DNA from: Bradyrhizobium sp.
GTDB lineage: Bacteria; Pseudomonadota; Alphaproteobacteria; Rhizobiales; Xanthobacteraceae
Direction of reading: 5' to 3'
DNA: 64,000 bases
Assembly (NCBI RefSeq): GCF_022844465.1
Contig: NZ_JALHLP010000001.1
Location: forward strand, 992,001-1,056,000
Part shown: piece after piece, positions 35,353 through 41,287 of the stretch
Layout: each line of letters begins with the position of its first letter
How positions within the stretch are numbered: position 1 is the stretch's first letter
The notes under the pieces: model-generated
Database searches by the model: none
Told to the model about the DNA's origin: nothing
Seen by the model: the letters and a program-made list of their open reading frames with translations, nothing else
Made by a program: the position numbers and the translations under genes

Positions 35353-35493
35353 TCAGAACGCCCGGCGTTTCGCCGTGGACGGCCCGGCCAGCCGGTTCGG
35401 GCGGGTCTGCAGATCGGCCCAGATCAACACCCCGGCAAACACCGCGAACATGGCAACGACACAGACGGAAAGAATCAACGAATCGATCGGCAT
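35353..35493 (-). CDS. Small single-span membrane peptide upstream of hemN
   Basis: A 46-residue ORF below the size limit of the track in its real form. ATG 35493 has AGAGGAG upstream. The peptide starts MPIDSLILSVCVVAMFAVFAG, has one transmembrane segment (about residues 6-27) and a short positive tail ending PSTAKRRAF. It sits between an FNR/FixK-type box and hemN, so it is probably the first gene of that transcript. Small peptides of this form occur beside cbb3 and hemN genes in related bacteria; no function is known to me. Confidence 0.72.
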   Translation of the reverse strand: MPIDSLILSVCVVAMFAVFAGVLIWADLQTRPNRLAGPSTAKRRAF

Positions 35494-35545
35494 GGTTCTG
35501 GTCTCCTCTGTGGGATAACCATGCCCGCGCGCCGACCTCTCGGCT

Positions 35546-35559
35546 TTGACCTGAATCAA
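35546..35559 (-). promoter_or_regulatory. FNR/FixK-type box upstream of the small peptide and hemN
   Basis: TTGACCTGAATCAA matches TTGA-N6-TCAA. Its centre is about 59 bases from the ATG at 35493, giving a leader of about 18 bases for a class II activator site. Confidence 0.78.
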
Positions 35560-35584
35560 CCAGACCGCGGCTTTGCCAGATTTG

Positions 35585-36304
35585 TTACGCTGCCGCCATC
35601 GCTTCAGCCCGGGCCGGGTCCAGCAGGCGGACGCCGCCGGCGACAATCACGAGCATCTCTTCACGCTCGAACCGGGTCAGCGTCCGGCTCACGGTTTCGA
35701 TCGTCAATCCGAGATAGTCGGCGATGTCCTGCCGGCTCATCGGCAGCGCGATGGTCTGCCGGTCGTCGTCGATCTGTTTCAGGCGTTCGCGCCAGACAAC
35801 AAGGAAGGCTGCAACCTTCTCCTCCGCCGTTCGCCGGCCCAACAGCAGCATCTGTTCCTGCGCCAGCATGAGTTCACGGGCTGCGAATTCGTTGATCCGG
35901 ATCAGAAAATGTGGCCGCTGTCCGATGAAATGCGTGAACGCCTCCCTGGAGAGACGGCACACCGACACGGAATCGATCGCGTCCGCCGAAAAACTGTAGC
36001 GATCGGAAGGCGCCAGGCCGAGAAAATCTCCCGGCAACGCAAAGCCAATCACCTGCCGCCGGCCGTCCGGCAGCAGTTTATACAGACGCGCCACGCCCTC
36101 GGTCAGATTGTGAACGGAACTGGCGGCTTGCCCTGCCGCAAAGAGTCCCTCCCGAGGGCCGAGACGGACGTGGCGAGAGATTCGTTCGAACTCGGCGAGG
36201 TCGGACTGATCGAGTGCGCCACAAATGCTCAACGACCGAACGGCACAGGCCGCGCAACGGCCAGAATTCGCACGATTTGGTTTCGCAGAGATGGTGCGTA
36301 TCAT
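35585..36304 (-). CDS. Crp/Fnr-family regulator with N-terminal Cys cluster (FnrN/FixK1/AadR type)
   Basis: A 239-residue Crp/Fnr regulator. The N-terminal cluster C-x2-C-x7-C (Cys17, Cys20, Cys28) plus internal Cys116 could hold an oxygen-labile 4Fe-4S cluster, as in FnrN, FixK1 or AadR and unlike FixK2. The effector domain has GFALPGDFLGL; the helix-turn-helix SRQDIADYLGLTIETVSRTL carries the E-x2-S-R residues (Glu203, Ser206, Arg207) that read TTGA in FNR. It is expected to bind the 14-mers seen across this region. The gene is divergent from a small cytochrome c, sharing a perfect FNR-type palindrome, which suggests autoregulation. Confidence 0.9.
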   Translation of the reverse strand: MIRTISAKPNRANSGRCAACAVRSLSICGALDQSDLAEFERISRHVRLGPREGLFAAGQAASSVHNLTEGVARLYKLLPDGRRQVIGFALPGDFLGLAPSDRYSFSADAIDSVSVCRLSREAFTHFIGQRPHFLIRINEFAARELMLAQEQMLLLGRRTAEEKVAAFLVVWRERLKQIDDDRQTIALPMSRQDIADYLGLTIETVSRTLTRFEREEMLVIVAGGVRLLDPARAEAMAAA

Positions 36305-36408
36305 TGCAGCGCCTGCTCGACGGCGGAATGGCCGCCATATCTCCAGGCCCTTGATGGGTACGCCAGCGCGGAGACATATTTCATGGTAGTGGTTCCAGCG
36401 GTCGCCGG

Positions 36409-36422
36409 TTGATCCAGATCAA
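36409..36422. promoter_or_regulatory. Perfect FNR/FixK palindrome between the regulator and cytochrome c genes
   Basis: TTGATCCAGATCAA is TTGAT-N4-ATCAA, a perfect match. It is the only such site in the divergent gap. Activation at -41.5 would start the cytochrome transcript near 36457 and the regulator transcript near 36374. Confidence 0.8.
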
Positions 36423-36495
36423 GTTCGGCGACGATTAAAGCCTCATCGTGGATTCTGTTCGGGAGGCCACGTTTCTCCATGGAGTTGGCGCCGCT

Positions 36496-36813
36496 ATGAT
36501 TGGACGAATTCTGGTGGCGCTGGCGTTTGCGCTGGCCGCTGCGACGCCGGGTGTGGCGGCCTCACCCCAACAGCAGCGCGGCAAGACCTTCGCGCTGAAC
36601 AACTGCGCGCGATGCCATTCGGTCGACAGGGTTTCGCCGAGCCCGCTCAAGATCGCACCGCCCTTCCGTATCCTGCACAAGCGTTACCCGATCGAGACCA
36701 TCGCGGAGGCGCTGGCCGAAGGCATGTATACCGGGCACCCCACGATGCCCGCCTTCCAGCTCGAACCGGATCAGATCGGCGATCTGCTGGCGTATCTGAA
36801 GACCCTCGAATAG
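36496..36813 (+). CDS. Small periplasmic c-type cytochrome
   Basis: A 105-residue monohaem cytochrome c. A signal peptide (MIGRILVALAFALAAATPGVAA) is followed by CARCH at residues 37-41 and a likely axial Met84 in HPTMPAFQL, so the mature protein is about 80 residues. The ORF-track start at 36448 would lie upstream of the expected transcription start; ATG 36496 gives a proper signal peptide. It is divergent from the Crp/Fnr gene behind a shared FNR/FixK palindrome. A role as electron donor in microoxic respiration is inferred. Confidence 0.87.
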   Translation: MIGRILVALAFALAAATPGVAASPQQQRGKTFALNNCARCHSVDRVSPSPLKIAPPFRILHKRYPIETIAEALAEGMYTGHPTMPAFQLEPDQIGDLLAYLKTLE

Positions 36814-36863
36814 GCGGATCGCGGCGGTCTGGCGCGCCGCGCGACCAATAGCGCGCCCCTCCT

Positions 36864-37967
36864 CTAGTAGACCTGCACCGTCCAGGCGATCATGTCTTTG
36901 GCAATCCGGCCGAACGCCGCGCTGAACGCCGCGACGGCTTCCGCCGGCGCGAGGGAGGCGAACCTTTCGTTTTCCTCAAACCGCCGCGAGGCGACGACCT
37001 TGCCGTTCTTGTCGACGATCCTGGCCGACAGGCCGATTTCGGCGGCGGGCCCAGGTTCGACCGCGATACGAAACCGCCGGACATCGATCAGGAGCTGAAA
37101 TTCGATCTGGCCGATATCGGCCATACGCAACGGCGCATGCGCGATGTCGTAATTCTCGAAGCTTTCGATCAGCCGCGCCTGGATCAGTTTCGGCAGCGCG
37201 TCAGCCCACATCGCTTCGGCGAATCCCGGGTGTTCCTGCGCCGGCGAGAACAGGAAACGCTGCGTCTCCAGCATCGCCACCGCCGTTGGCTCCGGGATCG
37301 CCCACTGCACATTGATGATCTTGCCGACAGGACCGGCATCCCGCAGCGCCGCCAGATCATAGGTAACTTTCGGCGGCGGGCCGGTCACGCCGGTCATGCG
37401 CTCGAGGCCGGCGACGATGCCGTCCAGCTTGCCGGTGTTGCGGGCGAGACCCTCCGAGAACACCTTGAAGTTGGAAATGGTTTCCTTCAATGCCCCTGAA
37501 TTCTCCGCCAGCACCGAATCCACCTTGCGCAACGCATCGCGCGCGGCTTGCGTCATGCCCTGCCCCGCACCCGGCTCGGCAACCAGCGTCGGCACCTCGC
37601 CGTCCTTTGCGACCAGAATGCCGCCTTCGAGCGCGATCACGGGCACCCCGGTCAGGCCCTGAAACTCCAGGCCGACCTTGGTGTCGGCCCGAACCGGCGT
37701 CGCCGCAGCGACCGAGATGCTCGCATGGACGCCGCGCGGATTGCCGGGCGCGAGACCGAGATCGGTCACTTCGCCGACCCGGATGCCGTTGAACAGCACC
37801 GCGGCGCCAACCAGCAGCCCGGGCACTGAACCCTCGAACTGCACGCGATAGGTCGTGCGCGGGCCGAGCCCGCCGGTGTTCTGCAGCCAGTAGACGAAGC
37901 CGAACACGGCGACGATGGCGGCCAGCACGAAGGCGCCGACGACGACGAAGGGAGCGCGGGTTTCCAT
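36864..37967 (-). CDS. MlaD-type MCE protein with C-terminal ABC-transport auxiliary domain
   Basis: A 367-residue protein. One N-terminal membrane anchor (FVVVGAFVLAAIVAVFGFVYWL) is followed by the MCE domain (about residues 38-116: YRVQFEGSVPGLLVGAAVLFNGIRVGEV). After a coiled region (about 140-190) comes a second domain (about 200-365: KVTYDLAAL to IAWTVQVY) resembling the ABC_trans_aux/PqiC family, normally a separate outer-membrane lipoprotein. The fusion would span periplasmic lipid transport in one chain. It is the last gene of an operon with the MlaE-like and MlaF-like genes, four bases after the ATPase. Confidence 0.85.
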   Translation of the reverse strand: METRAPFVVVGAFVLAAIVAVFGFVYWLQNTGGLGPRTTYRVQFEGSVPGLLVGAAVLFNGIRVGEVTDLGLAPGNPRGVHASISVAAATPVRADTKVGLEFQGLTGVPVIALEGGILVAKDGEVPTLVAEPGAGQGMTQAARDALRKVDSVLAENSGALKETISNFKVFSEGLARNTGKLDGIVAGLERMTGVTGPPPKVTYDLAALRDAGPVGKIINVQWAIPEPTAVAMLETQRFLFSPAQEHPGFAEAMWADALPKLIQARLIESFENYDIAHAPLRMADIGQIEFQLLIDVRRFRIAVEPGPAAEIGLSARIVDKNGKVVASRRFEENERFASLAPAEAVAAFSAAFGRIAKDMIAWTVQVY

Positions 37968-37970
37968 CTT

Positions 37971-38744
37971 TCAACTCGCCTTGGGTTGCAGCATCTGGGA
38001 GCGCTTGCCGTGAAAATAGGCCCGGACCCAGGGATGCCCGGATTGCAGCAATTCGCGCATCGGTCCGATGGCAACGATCCTGCCGTCGGCCAGCGCGGCG
38101 ACGCGGTCACAAACGGTGTTGAGGCTGGCAAGATCATGGGTCACCATGAACACGGTCAACCCCAGCGTTTTCTGCAATGTCTTGATCAGCGTGTCGAAAT
38201 CGCCGGCGGCGATAGGATCCAGCCCCGAGGTCGGCTCGTCGAGAAATACGATCGCGGGGTCGAGCGCCAGCGCGCGGGCCAGCGCCACCCGCTTGGTCAT
38301 GCCGCCGGACAGTTCGGACGGAAACTTGTCGCCGTCCTCCGGCGTGAGCCCGACCATCTCGAGCTTGGCGGTGGCGATCTCGTCCATCAGCGCGTCCGAT
38401 AGCACGAGATTCTCACGCAGGGGAAACTGGATGTTCTGCCGCGCCGTGAGCGACGAGAACAGCGCGCCTTGCTGGAACAGGATGCCCCAGCGCCCGGCCG
38501 CGTCTCGGGTGGCGCGGTCATGGTTGATCGGCGCGCCCATCACCTCGATCTCGCCGCCCTGCCGGGGGATCAGTCCGATGATGGTCCGCATCAGTACCGA
38601 CTTGCCGCCGCCGGAAGCGCCAACCAGGCCAAGGATCTCGCCTTTGCGAACATCCAAAGCGAGGCGATCAATCACGACATGGCGGCGGAAGCCGACTACG
38701 AGATCGCGCACGCGAATGGCAATTTGCCCGCCCGTGTCCAGCAT
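37971..38744 (-). CDS. Mla-type lipid transport ATPase (MlaF family)
   Basis: A 257-residue ABC ATPase. Walker A is GASGGGKS, the signature LSGGMTKRVALARAL and Walker B IVFLDEPTSGLDPI, a combination usual for MlaF/Mkl-type ATPases. The start ATG 38744 lies three bases past the MlaE stop; the ORF-track start at 39458 is inside that gene. It would energise phospholipid or lipid movement between the membranes, with the STAS-MlaE permease and the MCE protein. The direction of transport is not visible. Confidence 0.9.
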   Translation of the reverse strand: MLDTGGQIAIRVRDLVVGFRRHVVIDRLALDVRKGEILGLVGASGGGKSVLMRTIIGLIPRQGGEIEVMGAPINHDRATRDAAGRWGILFQQGALFSSLTARQNIQFPLRENLVLSDALMDEIATAKLEMVGLTPEDGDKFPSELSGGMTKRVALARALALDPAIVFLDEPTSGLDPIAAGDFDTLIKTLQKTLGLTVFMVTHDLASLNTVCDRVAALADGRIVAIGPMRELLQSGHPWVRAYFHGKRSQMLQPKAS

Positions 38745-38746
38745 CG

Positions 38747-39883
38747 CTACATTCCGATCGAGGCAAAGAACACGGCAAACAGCCCGTCGAGCACGATCAC
38801 CAGGAAGATCGACTTGACTACCGAGGTGGTGGTCTGCTTGCCGAGCGATTCCGCGCTGCCCTTGACCCGAAGCCCTTCGCTGCAGGCGACGATGCCGATC
38901 ACCAGCGCCATGAACGGCGCCTTGATGATTCCGACCTGGAAATGGGTGACGGAGACGGCGTCGTGCAGCCGCGCGATAAAGATCGCCGGCTCCATGCCGC
39001 CGTAGGCCCAGGCGACAAGGCCGCCGCCGTAGAGCGCCGCCATCGAGCCGATGAAGCTCAGGATCGGCAGCGCGCAGACCAGCGCCAGGATCCGGGGCAG
39101 CATCAGGACCTCGATCGGGTCCAGCCCCATGGTCGAGAGCGCGTCGATCTCCTCGCGCATCTTCATCGAGCCGAGTTCGGCGGTGTAGGCGCTGCCCGAG
39201 CGGCCGGCAACCATGATGGCGACGATCAGCACGCCGAGTTCGCGCAGCACAAGGATTCCAACCATGTCGACGACGTAGGAATCGGCGCCGAACTTGCGGA
39301 AATGGAAAATGCCCTGCTGGGCGATGATGGCGCCGATCAGAAAGGTGATCAGCACGACGATGGGTATCGCCTGCCAGCCGACGCGGTAGAGTTGGTAGGT
39401 GAACGAGGTCAGCCGCAGCGACCGCGGCCGGCGAATTACGCCCATGATTGCAACGCACAGCGCACCGAGCATCTGGAGGAATGCCGCGATGTCATCGCCT
39501 GCGCCGATGGTGCCGCGGCCGATATCGCCGAGCTTCGCCACCACGGGGTTGCGCGCCGGGGCGGGCGTCGGCGGGTGGCGGTTGACCTGGCGAACCTCCT
39601 CGATCAGCCCGGCATAGTCGTCGGCGATACCGACGACATCGGCGCGATGACCAGCGGCAGTTGCCCGCCGCGACATTCTCTCAAGCAGCCAGGCACCTAT
39701 CGTGTCGAGTTCGCGCAGCCCGGCCATATCGACCCTGACGAAGCTGGCCCGGTCGAGCTGCGGCGCAATATCGTTGGAAAGCCGCTCCAGCGTGGCGGCG
39801 TTGGCCGCCGTCCAGGATCCAACTGGACGTAATTCAAGCGTATCGCCCGATGGCATGGCCGTTGACAGGGATGCGGTTGCCAA
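38747..39883 (-). CDS. MlaE-family permease with N-terminal STAS domain
   Basis: A 378-residue membrane protein. Residues about 10-100 form a STAS-like domain (FVRVDMAGLRELDTIGAWLLERMSRRA), and about 125-375 the MlaE/YrbE permease with FLIGAIIAQQGIFHFRKFGA, LRELGVLIVAIMVAGRSGSAYTAELGSMKMREEIDALSTMG, and a C-terminal LDGLFAVFFA. In E. coli the STAS protein MlaB is separate; the fusion is known in other proteobacteria. It heads the operon MlaE-MlaF-MCE. Its start is divergent from the DUF883 gene, with an FNR/FixK-type site between them. Confidence 0.9.
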   Translation of the reverse strand: MATASLSTAMPSGDTLELRPVGSWTAANAATLERLSNDIAPQLDRASFVRVDMAGLRELDTIGAWLLERMSRRATAAGHRADVVGIADDYAGLIEEVRQVNRHPPTPAPARNPVVAKLGDIGRGTIGAGDDIAAFLQMLGALCVAIMGVIRRPRSLRLTSFTYQLYRVGWQAIPIVVLITFLIGAIIAQQGIFHFRKFGADSYVVDMVGILVLRELGVLIVAIMVAGRSGSAYTAELGSMKMREEIDALSTMGLDPIEVLMLPRILALVCALPILSFIGSMAALYGGGLVAWAYGGMEPAIFIARLHDAVSVTHFQVGIIKAPFMALVIGIVACSEGLRVKGSAESLGKQTTTSVVKSIFLVIVLDGLFAVFFASIGM

Positions 39884-39989
39884 GATGCTGTTTCCACGGT
39901 TGCGTCGATTTTCCTCCTAGGTCGCACGCGACGTACCCGTGTTGACATGCCTCAATGCGTCGCCACGGCGCGGCCCCTCAACGCCCGGA

Positions 39990-40003
39990 TTGACCCAAAT
40001 CAA
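39990..40003. promoter_or_regulatory. FNR/FixK-type box between the Mla operon and the DUF883 gene
   Basis: TTGACCCAAATCAA matches TTGA-N6-TCAA. For the plus strand it predicts a start near 40038 and a 23-base leader to ATG 40061; for the minus strand the leader to the MlaE-like gene would be about 72 bases. Confidence 0.75.
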
Positions 40004-40060
40004 GTAGCGGTGTCGCCGCCTCACCTAGGATTTGCGTTACACAGCGACGGAACGGGCGCG

Positions 40061-40336
40061 ATGTTCAGATCAGGCGAGTTGGGGACCGAGTTGCAGGCGC
40101 TCAAACGCGAACTGTCGCGCCTGCTGGACACGACAACGGATGACGTATTCGACGCCGCCAAGAGCCACGCCGAATCGCTCGCCGAACAGATCAAGACCGC
40201 CGTAAGCGAACTCGGCGAGACCCTGGGCGAGGAAGAGGAACACATCGAACAATTGATAGCGGAGCGGCCGATTGCAGCGCTGGCATCGGCCTTTGCGCTC
40301 GGCCTCGCCATTGGTTTCATGCTGAGGAGGCACTGA
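40061..40336 (+). CDS. DUF883/ElaB-YqjD-like membrane protein
   Basis: A 91-residue protein with a helical N-terminal part (ELQALKRELSRLLDTTTDDVFDAAKSHAESLAEQIKTAV) and a C-terminal membrane segment with a basic end (RPIAALASAFALGLAIGFMLRRH). This is the layout of the ElaB/YqjD/DUF883 family, tail-anchored inner-membrane proteins linked in E. coli to ribosome binding in stationary phase. ATG 40061 is chosen because the ORF-track start at 39947 lies upstream of the FNR/FixK box. The next gene begins three bases later. Confidence 0.82.
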   Translation: MFRSGELGTELQALKRELSRLLDTTTDDVFDAAKSHAESLAEQIKTAVSELGETLGEEEEHIEQLIAERPIAALASAFALGLAIGFMLRRH

Positions 40337-40338
40337 AG

Positions 40339-40827
40339 GTGAACAGCGAGAACGTCGTCAGGCAACTGCGCGCGTTGTGGCGAACCGATCGCATCATCGC
40401 GGAAATCCGGATGCGGCACATGCTGATCGGGCTCGGGCTGCGGGCGTTTGCCGCGCTGATCGCAGCCTTCGGCCTGCTGATGCTGGAACTGTCGGCCTAT
40501 TTCGCGCTGGTGCAGATCTGGAGCGCGATCCTGGCCGCGGCGATCCTTGGCGCCGTCAATTTCGTGATCGCGATCGTGCTGTTCGTGGTTGCAGGAAGAC
40601 CGGCTGCGGGACGCGAACTCGAACTCGCCTCTGAAATTCACGGCCTGGCGGTCGAGGCGTTGCAAAACGAGGCTCGCACCTTGCAATCGCATTTCGCCGG
40701 CATGGTCAGCCATCCCCTGAACAACGTGCTGCCATTGGTGCTGTCGCCGCTGATCACGCTCATCGTCAGGAGCTTGAGGAAGTCCAGGGTCGCCACTCCG
40801 GCTGGTACCCCGACTGAACATAAATGA
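40339..40827 (+). CDS. YqjE/phage-holin-3_6-like membrane protein
   Basis: A 162-residue protein with two central transmembrane segments (LGLRAFAALIAAFGLLMLELSAYFALV and AAAILGAVNFVIAIVLFVVAG) and amphipathic ends. This matches the putative holin/YqjE family, which commonly pairs with DUF883/YqjD genes, so the name implies no phage origin. The start is GTG 40339 with GGAGG eight bases upstream. The DUF883-YqjE pair precedes an unknown gene and a P-type ATPase; all four run the same way behind one FNR/FixK box. Confidence 0.8.
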   Translation: MNSENVVRQLRALWRTDRIIAEIRMRHMLIGLGLRAFAALIAAFGLLMLELSAYFALVQIWSAILAAAILGAVNFVIAIVLFVVAGRPAAGRELELASEIHGLAVEALQNEARTLQSHFAGMVSHPLNNVLPLVLSPLITLIVRSLRKSRVATPAGTPTEHK

Positions 40828-40876
40828 TCGAGACAATACATCGACCGCGCGCCCGCAAATCATGGAGACACAAGAG

Positions 40877-41284
40877 ATGTCCACCCGCCCGAAACCGATC
40901 CTGAACGCTTCCCTGCCCAAGCAGTTCCGGCATATTCGGATAGCTCTCGCCCGCGAACCCGGCCATCCCGAGGGCGATGTCGAGGTCGGCTATATCTTGG
41001 TGGCGCCGCTCGACGCTGACGACCGCATCGACGCGAAATTATGGCGCGAACATAAGGATGCCTGCCGGGTCACGCGCCAGCGTCCGGGTGAGCCGGACCG
41101 GCACGGCCATCTCATTCACCGGCCGGGCGGCGGCTGGGGCTTTCACTATGACGGCGAAACCAGCCAGCCCGATGAGGTCGGGTATCACTTCGCGGACGAG
41201 CGCTTCGTCGTCGGCGAATACGTTTCGATCAACGAGCGCGGCAAGATGCACACCTACCGGGTGACGACAGTGTCACATCTCTAA
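40877..41284 (+). CDS. Conserved hypothetical protein
   Basis: A 135-residue soluble protein I do not recognise. It starts MSTRPKPILNASLPKQFRHI and continues with GYILVAPLDADDRIDAKLWREHKDACRVTRQRPGEPDRHGHLIHRPGGGWGFHYDGE, with many His, Asp and Tyr residues and a small beta-rich appearance. ATG 40877 has GGAGAC nine bases upstream; the ATG at 40862 lacks a site. It is placed between the YqjE-like gene and a P-type ATPase, three bases before the latter, and so may assist that pump or share its regulation. Confidence 0.75.
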   Translation: MSTRPKPILNASLPKQFRHIRIALAREPGHPEGDVEVGYILVAPLDADDRIDAKLWREHKDACRVTRQRPGEPDRHGHLIHRPGGGWGFHYDGETSQPDEVGYHFADERFVVGEYVSINERGKMHTYRVTTVSHL

Positions 41285-41287
41285 CCG

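Noticed and set aside
34175-35518. 447-codon plus-strand ORF opposite hemN
   Set aside because: Shadow of hemN; no domain visible.
40339-40827. Phage holin as evidence of a prophage
   Set aside because: The family name is misleading; it pairs with DUF883 as in ordinary yqjD-yqjE loci and no other phage gene is present.
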